From Ailanthus altissimus (Eukaryota > Streptophyta > Magnoliopsida > Sapindales > Simaroubaceae): DNA of 64,000 nucleotides. The position numbers and the translations under genes were made by a program. Below the pieces are notes generated by a model, which ran no database searches, was not told where the DNA came from, and worked only from the letters and a program-made list of their open reading frames with translations. Shown here piece by piece: positions 12,229 through 24,375 of the stretch (its first letter is position 1; each line of letters starts with the position of its first letter). The stretch is from the NCBI GenBank assembly GCA_946807835.1, contig OX327684.1, positions 16,268,501 to 16,332,500 on the forward strand. The letters run 5' to 3'.

Positions 12229-12732
12229 TCACAAAGTAGTGACTCTGGTTAAGTCCTTACATTGGATGAACTTAATCGAGGGCAGTGGCTTAGTCAACAT
12301 GTCAGCAGGGTTTTCAGATGACGCTATCTTTGTTAGACTAACTTCACCACTTTGGACAATCTCTTGAATGTAATAAAGCCGCACATCAATGTGTTTCAAC
12401 CTCTCGTGAAACACATGATGCTTGCTTAGGTGTATGACACTTTGGCTATTACAATATACACTGATTTTTACATCTTTACTAGCCAATACCTCTGTGCATA
12501 TGTCTTTCAACCACACAGCCTCCTTAATAGCTTTACCAACAGCTATGTACTCCGTCTCTGTTGTAGATAGTGCAACCACATGTTGTAGAACTAATCTCCA
12601 ACATACACTACACCCAAACACTATGAATACGTAACCCGTCAATGATATTCTTTTGTCTAGATCATCTGTATAATCTAAGTGTACGTACCCTCTTACCATT
12701 TCACTATTGTCCTCATCTCTCTTATACATCAA
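12229..12732 (-). pseudogene. Copia-2 RNaseH domain
   Basis: An open stretch of 167 codons. It carries GYVHLDYTDDLDKRISLTGYVF, then LVLQHVVALSTTETEYIAVGKAIKEAVWL, VYCNSQSVIHLSKHHVFHERLKHIDVR and NPADMLTKPLP, the classical copia C-terminus. The first acidic residue, usually in Y.DADW/YSDADY, is preserved as LDYTDD. RNaseH degrades the RNA template after minus-strand synthesis. It is the longest surviving frame of this element. Confidence 0.92.
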
Positions 12733-13407
12733 CCTGTAATTTGATGTCCCTTTGAGATATCTTAAATTTTACTTCACTATAAGCCAGTGATCCTTACCCA
12801 AATTTGTCATGTATCTACTTACCACACTCACAGCCTGTGCTATGTCTGGTCTTGTGTAAACCATTGCATACATAATGCTCCTCACAGCGCTTGCATATAG
12901 TACTTTGCTCATCTGCAGTTTTTCCTATTCGGATGTCAGCGACTATGCTTCTAAAAGTCTAAAATACATGGCCAAAGGAGTTGAGACAGCTTTTGCATTG
13001 GACATACCAAACATTTTTAAAATTTTGAGTATATATCATTGTTGGGATAAGAAGATAACGTCTCTTCTCTTCCTCACAATATCCATACCCAATATTCTCT
13101 TCATTACTCCCAAATCCTTCATCTTAAACTCGCCACTCAACTGATTCTTGAGCTTCTGTATTTTTTCCATATTCTTACATGCGATCAACATATCATCAAT
13201 GTATAGAAGTAAATACATCATCCCACAATTTATGTTCTTAAAGTACACGCATCCGTTATACTTACTCCCACTAAAGCCATAAGCTATCATAAACTTGTCA
13301 AATTTTCTATACCACTATCTAGATGATTGTTTTAACCCATATGATGACTTCGTTTGTAAACAAGCATGATCTTCTTTTTTGGGCTCTTTGAACCCTTGCG
13401 GCTGTAC
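12733..13407 (-). pseudogene. Copia-2 RT, C-terminal part
   Basis: Reads VQPQGFKEPKKEDHACLQ, SSYGLKQSSR, FMIAYGFSGSKYNGCVYFKN, then LLYIDDMLIACKN with the catalytic YIDD box (about 13190-13210) and GEFKMKDLGVMKRILGMDI. It is separated from the N-terminal part (21548 onwards) by the Athila insertion, exactly between codons of the IYM-VQPQGF segment. Confidence 0.9.
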
Positions 13408-13412
13408 CATGT

Positions 13413-14957
13413 TGTTTACGCTTAAAATGTAATTCGGCTATTGCAGTATAGATTGAGGTGTCGATCCCACGAGGAAGCTTTTAGCAAAATAAGTTGGTGA
13501 AGTAAAATATTAAAGTAGTAGCAAAGAAGAAAATTAATTAATTGGTTTAAGTAGATGAGATAGTATTGTTTATAAATTGAGAAAAATATCTTATTATGAT
13601 GTAAGCAATGCTTCGAGAATCACAATTATGCTTTATAAATCTACTCTACACTTTGATTCCATATTTATAACTCAACTGAAAGTTTCACATCCCAAACAGT
13701 CAATCGAAAGATATGTAAAATATAGCACATTTGATAACACATGTATTTGATATGACTAAACTCTTTACAAACATTAATACAAACCATGTTCATTTATACA
13801 AGTTATCTAAGATTAACAATATTACAGTAAAAGATCAACTTGAATATCAAATAATTATTGTCTTTACATGTTATCCAAGATTGACAATATATCGATTGAC
13901 AATATTACATTAAAGATTAACATATAAAACAATGTAACTAATAATAATTATAATTCAACAAGAATCACATAAAAAAAAGTATGATTGAAAATATATGAAA
14001 CATGAGAATTATAACCTCTCGATTATAGAAAATAAAGTAGATAAGAGTTTAGGCATAACCAAACTTACAACATTTGTAGCTCTTGATAAAGAATCAAAGC
14101 ATAGAAGTAAGTTTGTCAAACATAAAAGTTCATCTCTTAGCCTTGCCAAGAACTCTAAACTAAATTACAAAGCATGTTAATGAGAAAAAAATAAGAGAGA
14201 ATTATGAAGTCTTGAAAAGTCCTAAGAGTGTCCTTATATGGGTAATGAATGGAAACATATTTAGTGTAACTTCAATCTTCAATAATTTAGCCAACCACTC
14301 ATTCACCGAATTGTAGTAACTTTTTTATAATGAAAATAACCGATGTAGACTTTTTGGCCAACATAAAAGTTATAGAATTTTGTCGCTTCTTTCCATAGCC
14401 ACTAAGTTCATGCAATTTGGATGAGTATCTAATAAGATATAGGCAAAATGCCAAAGGTATGTCAGATTTCGGCCAACAACCCTTTTACCAATTTATAATA
14501 CAATTTGATCAATGATAACAGCTGATTTGGAATTACCATAACAAAAGAGTTACTGATAATTAAGTCAATATTTCATAGCTTCAAGAATTATAACAATTTG
14601 GTACGTATTTTGTGAGATACGATCCAAATACGTGAGGTGGGTTAAGCTGAGTGGAAATTGTAATCCAATTCTGTTGTATCCCAATGTTGGTCCATAAAAA
14701 ATTGGATTTGCCTTTTCAACTGTTCTTCAAGTTTGTGTAAAATTGAGTCATGTTACTTCGGGTGCAAGAATTTCTTCATTTTGATTTCTACATTGAGAGT
14801 TATATCCATTTAATCTTACCTTGTGCAAATATCATTTATTAATCACAATTTAAGGACAACACTTTATTTAAAGTCTAAAAATATAAAAATACTAAAATTA
14901 GTGACATTAAATAGTGACTGAATCTTTTAATAAATATGCATTTTAATGTGTTTATCA
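13413..14957 (-). repeat. Athila 3' LTR (1,545 bp)
   Basis: Minus strand starts TGATAAACACATTAAAATG at 14957 and ends GCGTAAACA at 13413. It is collinear with the right LTR except for an extra segment about 14243-14618. ORFs at 13731-13913 and 13995-14180 are chance frames in the LTR. Confidence 0.9.
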
Positions 14958-16080
14958 TAGCCCCAACCAACTTATTGAAACATTAAAAAGATATATTTAA
15001 CTCACTTAGTCTTTATTTTTGATCAATACGCTAATGGATTCACAAGCCTCTTCCAAGGTCATGCAAGTATACCCTAATTTACCAAATACCTATATTCCTA
15101 TGGTACTTGTAATAAACTAAGGTTCATTAAGATTAGGTCTTATTGATCATACATGCCAACTAGGTATATTCCTATCCTAAGTTGAAACTTGCATATGCAA
15201 CATTGAATGTTACTCTACAATCATGTATCAAATTACCTAGGTCTAAATATATTGATTCCTCTTTCGAGTTTATCAATAATATTACCTACTCATTCACCAT
15301 ATATTGGCTAGATATATTGAAACATTAAACACAAGTAATTTAAATAATAAAGGACTAAGTTTATTAAATATTAAAAAGATATGACAATTTAAGCGCACAT
15401 ATTGAGTTCAAATATTAACCCTAGAAAATAAATTAGTTCATAGCTACAAGAGAATCACAGCAATAAAAATAAAAATAAAACATGATACAATCAATCGCAA
15501 ACCGATGTAGACATCGAATTACTCTTGATTGATGTTGCTCTGGATTCTTGGTGCTCTTGAACTACTCTAAGTTCTCTTTTTCTTGCCCTAGGTTCTTCTC
15601 TGGTCTCTTTCTTACGTTTGGGGTCGAGTGGCCTTTTATAGGGTTTGATTTGAACTTGAAAAACTCAATTCTAGTCGCACTAGGATTCGCGCTATTGCTG
15701 GCGCGCTATGATGTTGTCGCTGGGGCGCTGCATGAAAACGACTTCATCGCCGGAGCGTTGGGCTGATAGCGCTGGAGCATCGCTGGCATGGTGAATCTTT
15801 GGCGCTAGAGCACTAGAAGCGACTTAAACAGGTCTTTTTCCTATTTCGACCACTATTTCAGCGCTGAGGCGACAATACTTGTGGCGCGGGGGCGCTGGAC
15901 TCATATTTTGAAAACTTTGCATTTTAGTCCCTATTTTTGCTCCTTTTGCATTCTTTCTTTAAATTTCAATCAAGTCCCTATAAATAACAATAAAGCACAT
16001 AAATAGCCATCTATTCTCATAAAATAATAAAATATCAAAATAAAATCATAAGAAAATATATGACAATTTTACCCTTATCA
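14958..16080 (-). repeat. LTR-like segment of unclear origin
   Basis: Lies between the broken RT (ending at 16081) and the 3' LTR. On the minus strand it opens TGATAAGGGTAAAATTGTC, looking exactly like a gypsy LTR start. It carries a GC-rich block (about 15660-15900, many GCGC), and ends GTTGGGGCTA where the LTR proper starts with TGATAAAC. It has no counterpart at the 5' end of the element. It may be the 5' part of a related LTR joined by recombination, or an internal remnant. The 72-codon plus-strand ORF 15548-15766 is a chance frame. Confidence 0.55.
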
Positions 16081-17063
16081 ATTACTTGCATCATATATAA
16101 TCTCAAATGAAAGGTTCCAATCCGGTGATTGCATGATAGGAGCGGTGATGAGTTTAACAATGAGTGTTCAGAATACCTCTTCACACTCTTGTGTCCATGT
16201 AAATTCAACAACTTTTAGCAAAAGGTTACACAATAGTCTAGATATATCAGAAAAAGTTTGTATAAACCTCTTGTAAAAACCAGAGTGTCCAAGAAAAGAT
16301 TAGACATCTTTTACCATATTGGGAGTAGGTAATTTAGAGATTAATTCAATTTTGGCCTTGTCAACCCCTATCCCTCTTTCAAATACAATATGCCCCAAAA
16401 CGATTCCTGAAAATACCATGAAATGACATTTCTCTCAATTTAGCATAAGTCTTTTTTCTTCGTACCTACTTAAAATAGCTTTCAAGTTAAGTAAACATAA
16501 CTCAAAAGAATTACCAAAAATAGTCAAATCATCCATAAAACTTCCATGCATTTTTCAACCATATCAGAGAAAATACTCTACATACAATGTTGAAAAGTAG
16601 TTGATGCATTACATAATCCAAAAGGGCCTGTAAAAATGATTTTTTCTTGATCTTCTATAGCTATCACAATCTGGTAATATCCTGAATACCCATCAAGAAA
16701 GCAATAAAAAAGGTGTACAGGTACACATTCTAAAATTTGGTCGATAAAAGGCAATGAAAAATAGTTTTTTCTAGTGAATGTATTTAATTTTCTATAATCA
16801 ATGCACATTCGCTAACCATTTACTTCCATAATTGGAACAGATACCCTATTCTCATTTTTTACAATAGTAACCCTAGATTTATTAGGCACTACTTGAGTTG
16901 GACTTACCCATTGACTATCAGAAATTGGGTAGATTATACCCGCATCTAATAGTTTCAAGACTTCTTTCTTCACTACTTCTTTCATTGTTGGGTTAAGTCT
17001 TCTTTGTGGGTCTCTACGGGCTTGGGTACTTTTCTCTAAATGAATTCTATAAGACCATATCAA
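16081..17063 (-). pseudogene. Athila reverse transcriptase, truncated
   Basis: Contains KEVLKLLDAGIIYPISDSQWVSP, VVPNKSRVTIVKNEN, MCIDYRKLNTFTRKNYFSLPFIDQ, FDL-type CFLDGYSGYYQI and GLCNASTTFQHCM, the standard gypsy RT order. Further down come FHMVFSGIVLGHIVFERGI, VDKAKIELI and, last, IIYDASN. The normal continuation (the RNaseH region AVGAVLGQ) is gone. It is broken at 16810 and within the LGH segment by stops. It is the polymerase of the element, inactive. Confidence 0.9.
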
Positions 17064-17329
17064 TGGAGAAATTCCTTTAATATCAGCTATGGTCTAACCT
17101 AGTGCAGACTTATGTTCTTTTAACAACTTGATCAATTGTTTCTCTTGCTCAGCACTAAGTTTAGAAAAAATGATGATAGAAAAGGTATCACTTGGTCATA
17201 ATAATGCGTGTTTTAAAATTTTGGGCACTAGAGAAAGCTCAACTTGTGGTGTCTCGAGGTTTGATTCGGTCTCTCCCTCTTTCGTGGTAACTCTTTAAAA
17301 CGTAGCTGCCAAAATCGAGTCCCTTTATC

Positions 17330-18199
17330 CTACGAGTCAAAAATACTAAATATATCAGTTGTTTCATCAGGGTAATGCAATTCTTCAAAATCAAAATTAA
17401 GAAGGTTTTTTAAAGAATCAAAGCCATAATTTTTATAAACTTCCTCTGCTATAAGTGTGTCTATCATATATGAATGATAGCATTCGTCTTCTTCTTGTGG
17501 TTGCTTGCCAATATGAAAAATGTTCACCTCAAGAGTCATATTTCCAAAAGATAATTTTATTAGACTATTTATGCAATTAATAAGATCGTTAACAGTGGCA
17601 AGAAAAGGTCTCCCCAAATAAGAGGAATTTTAGACTCCATGTTAACCACAGAATGAGTATCTAAAATAAGAAAATCAGCAGGGTAGTAAAATTTATCAAT
17701 TTGCAACAAAACATTTGTTACTATTTTTCTTGGTTTCTTGATCGATCGGTCAGCTAATTGTAGGACTACAAATATAGATTTAATCTCACATAGTCCTAAT
17801 TGCAAGTAAATAGAATAAGGCATTAAATCTACACCTGTTTCTAAGTCTAACAAAGCTTGACCAAACTCATGTGTCCCAATTTGGCAGGAGATTATGGGAC
17901 ATTCTAGGTCTTTATACTTGGGTGGTGTCTTTTGTTTAATCACTGCACTTACCTGTTCTGCCAAAAATACAGTTTTCTTTACATTATATATTTTTTTTAT
18001 TATAATACATAAATCTTTGATGACTTTGGCATAAGTTGGAACTTTCTTAATCAAATGCAACAATGGAAGATTAATCTTAACTTGTTTCAAATATTCTAAA
18101 ATCTCACCTTGAATTTTTGAATTTTTTCCAACAGGCCGAAGAGCTTGGGGAAAAGGCACTGGGATTGAAAACTTATTTTCGGGCTCTTTTTTCTCTATG
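17330..18199 (-). pseudogene. Athila protease/POL N-terminal region
   Basis: Two overlapping frames. The 196-codon frame 17569-18159 reads VNLPLLHLI-like sequence, YAKVIKDLC, CPIISCQIGTHEFGQALLDLETGVDLMPYSIY; in active Athila this is ALLDLGASVNLMPYS, the aspartic protease active site, here DLETG. The frame 17330-17617 has GRPFLATVNDLINC.NSLIKLSFGNMTLEVNIF, a very characteristic Athila signature. A frameshift near 17590 links them. Confidence 0.92.
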
Positions 18200-19735
18200 G
18201 CCTCTTTTTCAAAGAGGCGTCTTTACTACTCGTAGATGTATTAGTTAAAGAAGTAGACTCACTCACAATCTTACCACTTCAAGTAGTAATGGCATTGACT
18301 TCTTTGAGATTTTATGCATCAAAAGTAAAAGCTTGTGCCATGAATTGTCCTTTCGAATTGGATTGAAGTTGAAATGGAAACTTACCTCGCTCTTGTACAA
18401 TTAAGGCATTGGTCAGCTTAATGATTTAACTCTTGATTTCTTTATTTTCGTCTATTACCTGTGCAAGAATTATTTTAAATTTTTTATTAGTCTTACTTTG
18501 TGCCTCTATAAATGCTTTTAATGTATTCTCTAAAGAACTCCTGGCTGGTCATCCATTATATTAAGGTATACCATAAGACTTGGGTGCTTGTTGTTCTTGC
18601 TTCCAATGGTTGTTGACTTGTTGGTCAAATTTTCAACTAAAGTTTGGGTGATTTCTCTAGATAGGATTATAGGTTTCAGAGTAGGGTGAATAAGACTTCT
18701 TATACATCCCTAAGGCATTACATTATTTTTCATATATCCCTCTCATCTCACTATAAGTGAGGCAATCCTGAGCTAAGTGTTTCGCTCCTCTACAAACAAA
18801 ACAAACATTATGTGACTCAACCCTAGCAACCGTATGGGTGCACATTTCTATCTTTGATTTTCAAGGCCTCTAATTTCCTAATTAAGACATTTAACTAGGT
18901 TTTAAGGCTATCCTCTTCCCTAAGATGAAAAATGCCACTAGGTCATAACCTATTTGTGCTTTCAATAGCGCTAGGTAAAGTTCATGTATGGGCCTTTTCA
19001 GCTAAGTCATTAAGGAATTCTATGGCTTCCTCATGATCTTTATGAAAAAACACCTCATTACACATCATCTAAACAAATTGGCGCTCTCTAATTGTGAGTC
19101 CCTCATAAAAATAGCTAACCAAGCACCAATTTTAATACCTATGGTGAAGGCACAAATTTAGTAACTCTTTAAAGTTTTCCCAAGCTTGATATAAGGTTTC
19201 ACTGTCTTTTTGGTAGAATGAAGAAATTGTCTTTTCAGGCCATTAGTTTTGTGTTGTGAAAAGTATTTATTAAAAAAAAAATTTGTCATTTCTGCCTACA
19301 ATTCCTATAGACCTCGGCCTCAAAGAGTATAACTAACTCTTTGTTTTATTTTTCAAAGAAAAAGTGAAAAATTTAAGCCTAATAGTGTCTATGGCTTCAA
19401 GTTGGCTATGGAATGTGACAATTACATTTTCAAATTCCCTAATATATACATAAGAATTTTCACTATCTAGACCATGAAAAGTGGGCAGAAGTTATATCAT
19501 TTCAGGTTTAAAATCCAAATGTGGTATGTTAGGTGAAAATATAATGCATGATGGTGTGGCTGTGCGAGTAGAATGTAAGTAATCATTTTGATTCCTAACA
19601 GGGTTATCTTCGTGTTGGCTCATTGTGTTGGAATTACAAGATAAACTAGATAGTGAATTCTCTTCCCTTACAAATTATGGTGGTGATTCTAGTTCTACTT
19701 CTCTCACAAATTTTTCTTGTCTCTAAGTCGATGCA
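18200..19735 (-). pseudogene. Athila GAG
   Basis: Heavily mutated GAG. Recognisable parts are a MRDSQLESANLF..CVMRCFFIK.HEEA-type nucleocapsid precursor (about 19010-19090), a zinc knuckle CFVCRGAKHLAQDC (about 18765-18806), and QSNSKGQFMAQAF. Stops are frequent. It is assigned to GAG by position between primer site and protease and by the knuckle. Confidence 0.75.
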
Positions 19736-20369
19736 TACATCCTAACAAATTTTTTTTTAATAAAAGAAAAATTAAGAAGTGAAATAAAACACAATAAGAA
19801 ATAAAAATGAGTTAGGTGGTAAGACTAACCGTGAAATATAAATATAGAATACAATAAATGAATAAAAGATAATAAACTATAAAGTACAATAAATAAATAA
19901 ATAAAAAAGATAATAAATAAATAAAATAAAAAATTACAATAAATAAAATAAGTTAGGCGGTAGAATTAACTATTAAAATAAAATTATAATAAATTAACCA
20001 AATAAATAAAATAAAATACAATACAATAAATAAATAAAGAAAATAAGGTACAATAAAAAAATAAAGTGCGATAAATAAATAAAAATAAATAAATTACAAA
20101 GTACAATAAATAAATAAGAGAAAATAAACTAAGTTAGGCAGTAAAATCAGCTATTAAAATAATATAAAATACTATAAATTAACTAAAGAAAACAAAATAA
20201 ATTAGGTGGAAGAATCAACCATGAACAATGAAATGAATTACAACAAAGGAAATAAATTTAAAAACTAAAATTTTACAAAGAAAAAAATATATACAAATTT
20301 ACCGTTTTAGTATTGATAAACACAACCTACTTTTGCTTAGTGTGCCTCCTCGGCAACAGCACCAAATTT
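19736..20369 (-). repeat. Athila leader with AT-rich repeats and tRNA-Asp primer site
   Basis: Between GAG and 5' LTR. It is made of AATAAATA-type simple sequence with four spaced copies of a short block starting gttaggyggtaraat (near 19811, 19955, 20133 and 20192). The primer binding site is the reverse complement of about 20345-20363 (TGGTGCTGTTGCCGAGG), three bases from the LTR. Confidence 0.7.
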
Positions 20370-21542
20370 TGTTTACGCTCAAAATATAATGCGCCTATCG
20401 CAGTATAGATTAAGGTGTTGATCCCACGAGGAAGTTTTTAGTAAAATAAGTTGGTGAAGTAAAATATTAAAACAGTAACAAATGAGAAAATTAATTAATT
20501 GTTTTAAGTGGATGAGATATTATTATCTATGAATTGAGAAAAATGTCTTATGATGATGTAAGTAAGGCTTCGAGAATCACAATTATACTTTATAAATTTA
20601 CTCTACACTTTGGTTCAATGTTTATAACTCAATTGAAAGTTTCACATCCCAAACAATCAATCGGAATATATGTAAAATATAGCACAATTTGATATGACTA
20701 AACTCTTTGCAAATATTAACACAAACCATGTTCATTTATACAAGTTATCTAAGATCAACAATATATTATTTTGACAATATTGCAGTAAAAGATCAACTTG
20801 AATATCAAACAATTATTGTCTTTACATGTTATCCAAGATCGATAATATATCGATTGACAATATTGCAGTAAAATATTAACACGTAAAACAATGTAACCAA
20901 TAATAATTATAATTCAACAAGAATCACATAAAGAAAGCATGACTGAAAATATATGAAACATGAGAATTATAACCTCTCGATTATAGAAAATAAAATAGAT
21001 AAGAGTTTAGGCACAACTAAACTTACAATATTTGTAGCTCTTGACAAAGATCAAAATATAGAAGTAAGTTTGTTAAATATAAAAGTTCATCTCTTAACCT
21101 TGCCAAGAACTCTAACCTAGATTACAATACATGTTAATGAGAAAAAAATAAGAGAGCATTATAAAGTCTTGAAAAGTCCTAAGAGTGTCCTTATATGGGC
21201 AATATGGTCCAAATACTTGAGGTGGGTCAAGCTGAGCAGAAATTGTAATCCAATTCTGTTGTATCCTAATTTTGGCCTATTAAATGTTAAATTTTGCTTT
21301 TCAACTATGCTTCAAGTTTGTGTAAGATTGAGTCATGTTATTATAGGTTTAATAATTTCTTCATTTTGATTTTTACATCGAGAGTTACGTCCATTTTATC
21401 TAAACCTGTGTAAATAACATTTATTAATCATAATTTAATGACAACACTTTATTTAAAGGCTAAAAATATAAAAATACTAAAATTAGTGACATTAAATGGT
21501 GATTGAATCTCTTAATAAATATACATTTTAATGTGTTCATTA
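20370..21542 (-). repeat. Athila 5' LTR (1,173 bp)
   Basis: Same ends as the left LTR (TGTTTACGC at 20370; gtgttcatta at 21542). It lacks about 380 bp relative to 13413-14957, the gap falling after 21200. Confidence 0.9.
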
Positions 21543-21547
21543 TATGT

Positions 21548-22450
21548 ATATCGCCTCTTCAAGCTCTCCATGCAGAAAAGCTGTCTTTACATCTATTTAC
21601 TCTATATGTAAATCAAGTTTTGCACACATAACTAACAAAATCCTAATGGATGTGTGCTTGACGACTAGAGAGAATATCTTATAAAAATCAACTCCCTCTC
21701 TCTGAGTAAAACCTTGTGCAACTAACCTAGCCTTGAATCTTGTAGGCTCTATCTCCGGTATCCCCTCCTTCACTTTATACACACACTTGCACCCAACTAG
21801 TTTCTTTGGAGGGCTCTCCACAAACGTCTAGGTATTGTTCTTCTTAAGAGAACTAATCTCTTCTTCCATGGCCTGCTACCATTCTTTCTTGTTTTCACTC
21901 TTCATAACCTCACCATATGTTATAGGCTCATCATACTCAAGAGTGTAAGTAGAATTAAAAATATGAGTAACTAATTCTGTTTATACATATCTGACTAGTG
22001 AGTTAATCGTTCTCTTTAGCCTATCTCTGACTAGCTGGTACTCCTTAAGTTCCATCATAGGAGTCCTAGTCTTTCTATAGGTGGATTTGGAGGAACTCAC
22101 CAGTGTTCTTGATTCATTTTCAAATATCTCCTTGTTCTAATGCTGATCTAGGAGCATATCAAATCTATTATCAGGTTCTACTTTAACTTTTATTAACTCG
22201 AGTGCTGAGTCTTCCTTGGGCACAGGTTCTTCCTTCTCATCTTCTTGCGAGGTTTTCAACATCGCCGTCTCATTGAACTTTACATCACGACTTATGATAC
22301 TCCTTAATGGTTTTAAGTTTTTACATCACACCCTGTATCCTTTAACTCCTTCTAGATATCCTATGAATACCCCTTTGATAGCTCTAGGTTCCAACTTCCC
22401 CTCCTTAACATGTACAAAGGTAGGAAAACTAAATATTCTAAGGTGATCAT
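21548..22450 (-). pseudogene. Copia-2 INT-RT linker and RT N-terminal part
   Basis: Contains MEEEISSLKKNNT, KLVGCKCVYKVKEG, PTRFKARLVAQGFTQREGVDF, SIRILLVMCAKLDLHIE and IDVKTAFLHGELEEAIY, ending at the Athila insertion. These are the fingers/palm segments of copia RT. Stops separate several pieces. Confidence 0.9.
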
Positions 22451-23222
22451 ACTTCGGAGAATTGCCAGATCATTTCTCTTATGACATCTTGAAGTCAATT
22501 TTTGAGAAGGGACTTCTATTAATCAAAGAAGTTATAGTCAATACAACTTCTCCCCAAAATGCCTTAGATATCTTTGCATTAGTAAGTATGCATCTAACCC
22601 TTTCAAGTAGAGTCTTATTCATCCTCTGAGCTACACCATTCTGTTGTGATATTGATCTCACCGTTCTATGCCTCATAATCCCATGCTTGGTACAAAACCC
22701 ATCAAACTCTCTATTGCAAAACTCGAGGCCATTGTCAATTTTCAGCCTCTTCACCCTTTTGCCAGTTTGATTCTCAATAAGAGCCTTCCAAGTCTTGAAC
22801 ACATCAAATACTTAATCTTTACTCTTCAACACATAGACCCACAGCTTCTTTGAATAGTCATCAATTAAACTTAAAAATTACCTAGCACCACCACGAGTAG
22901 CTGTCTGAGCTAGTCCCCAAAGATCCCAGTGTATGTAATCAAGAGTACCCTTAGTCTTGTGTTCGCCGGTACTAAACCTTACCCTATGTATTTTTCCAAG
23001 CACACAATGCTCACAAAACTCTAAGGGCTGGAACTTATCCTCACCAAACGCCTTTTGACTAAATAACTCCTTTAGGTTTCTCTCGCCTAAGTATGCCAGT
23101 CTAAGATGCCACAACTTGGTTTGCATATTCCCATCATCTACAGAGAATAATGCAAAATGACTCACGACTTCACCCTTAAGCACATAAATACCTTTTTGGT
23201 TTTCTCCTTTCATTACTACCAT
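22451..23222 (-). pseudogene. Copia-2 integrase with GAG-pre-integrase domain
   Basis: The frame 22878-23222 has KLWHLRLAYLGERNLKELFSQ and FCEHCVLGKIHRVRF: the H..H...C..C zinc finger of copia integrase with the upstream GAG-pre-integrase segment, followed by TLDYIHWDLWG (D of the DDE triad). The next frame 22479-22802 has RLKIDNGLEFCNREFDGFC (second D), then ISQQNGVAQRMNKTLLERVRCIL (the usual E reads Q) and FWGEVV..T....INRSP. Inserts element cDNA; inactive here. Confidence 0.92.
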
Positions 23223-23545
23223 AGAACCCTTCAGAACTCTTAAAACCCCTCTGTCGATCCTAATGGAACACTCATTCTAGTTTAATGTCCCTCGTAAGAT
23301 CAAATTCCTTTTGAGGTTAGGAACATACCTAACATCTGTAAACTTTCTCACTCACCCATCATGTAGCTTAAGTCTAATACTACCAATTCCCATCATCTAA
23401 CATGCAATGTCATTACCCATTAACACCTTATCACTATTAATGGACTGAAAATTTACAAACTAAGACTTGTGTGGGCACATGTAAAAAGTACAACCAAAAT
23501 CAAGAACTCATTATTCAGTGCTCTTACTATTAGTAGTAACGAGTG
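23223..23545 (-). pseudogene. Copia-2 protease region
   Basis: Between the zinc knuckle and the pre-integrase. It carries WVLDFGCTFYMCPHKS-like sequence (about 23455-23510), matching copia LDSGCTFHMCP with the active-site S replaced, followed by a region ending in KFTDVRYVPNLKRN (about 23280-23345). Stops are present. Confidence 0.75.
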
Positions 23546-24347
23546 TCTCTACGCTGTCATAGCTGTCATCATAAGCAAGCGCACCATCCGCTTTCTTCTT
23601 GTCATGTGCTCTCTTCTCCGAATAGTCCTTTATGAAGTGCCTCTCTTTCTTATAATAATAGCACTTCCTAGAAGTTCTAGACTTTGATCTTGAGCCCTTT
23701 TTACTTCCATCTCTATATGAGAGCTTTCCTTTTACAGATAAACTTTATGCATTACCCACGATCTGCTTCCCTAATAATTTTGAATTTAATGATGATTTCA
23801 CATCACTCATAGTTAAACTCTCTCTGCCGTAGAGTAATGTATCAACAAAGCTCTCATAATTCTTGGAGAGTGAACTTAGCAGGATAATTGCTCTATTTTC
23901 ATCTTCTATCTTGATATTGATAGACTCAAGATCAATAATGATCTTATTAAATACATCTATATAATCTTTCATCGGCGTCCTCTCTGACATGGACAGCTGA
24001 TACAGCTTCTTCTTTATATACAATTTGTTGGCCAATGATTTTTGCATATAAAGAGAGTCAAGCTTTTTCTAAAGACCTATCGTCGTCGTCTCACCTGCTA
24101 CTTCCCTTAGTACTTCATCGCTCAATGATAGAACGATTGTGCTATGAGCTCTTTCTTGAATGTTTCTTCTCTCAACTTCAGCTTTAGATGACTCTAGCAT
24201 CTTCTCTTCATCACTAGATAGAGCTGTAGTCTCCTCTAATGCCAAGCCTAGCCTTTGGCTTATGAACAATGCCTTTACCTTTATCTTCCACAGATTGAAG
24301 TCATTTGTACAGTTGAATTTCTCTACCTCATACTTAGGCGTGGTCAT
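23546..24347 (-). pseudogene. Copia-2 GAG
   Basis: Start MTTPKYEVEKFNCTNDFNLWKIKVKALF at 24347, a standard copia GAG N-terminus (KF.G..F..WK..M...L). It is followed by LSLSDEVLREVAGETT and, after one stop, LANKLYIKKKLYQLSMSERTPMKDYIDVFNKIIIDL (UBN2-type GAG). The C-terminal zinc knuckle CYYYKKERHFIKD lacks its second cysteine (about 23630-23670). One stop near 24050 and the knuckle mutation are the main lesions. Confidence 0.9.
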
Positions 24348-24360
24348 GTCTGCTTAGAAC

Positions 24361-24375
24361 CTGGCTTTGATACCA
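24361..24375 (-). other. Copia-2 primer binding site (initiator Met tRNA)
   Basis: Minus strand TGGTATCAAAGCCAG, next to the 5' LTR. It matches the TGGTATCAGAGCC type complementary to plant initiator-Met tRNA except for one base. Confidence 0.88.

Larger units (their letters stand above)
13413..21542 (-). mobile_element. Athila-like Ty3/gypsy element nested in Copia-2
   Basis: Minus-strand gypsy element. LTRs are 13413-14957 and 20370-21542. The 5-bp target duplication is CATGT (13408-13412) and TATGT (21543-21547). It interrupts Copia-2 RT within a single codon neighbourhood, so insertion postdates Copia-2. The primer site TGGTGCTGTTGCCGAGG beside 20370 is a worn version of the tRNA-Asp type site typical of Athila. 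GAG, protease and the first half of RT remain. RNaseH and integrase are absent: RT stops inside the YDASN motif at 16081. LTRs differ by a deletion of about 380 bp in the right copy. Confidence 0.93.

Noticed and set aside
13731..14180. Two ORFs within the Athila LTR
   Set aside because: Chance frames; the homologous right LTR does not preserve them.
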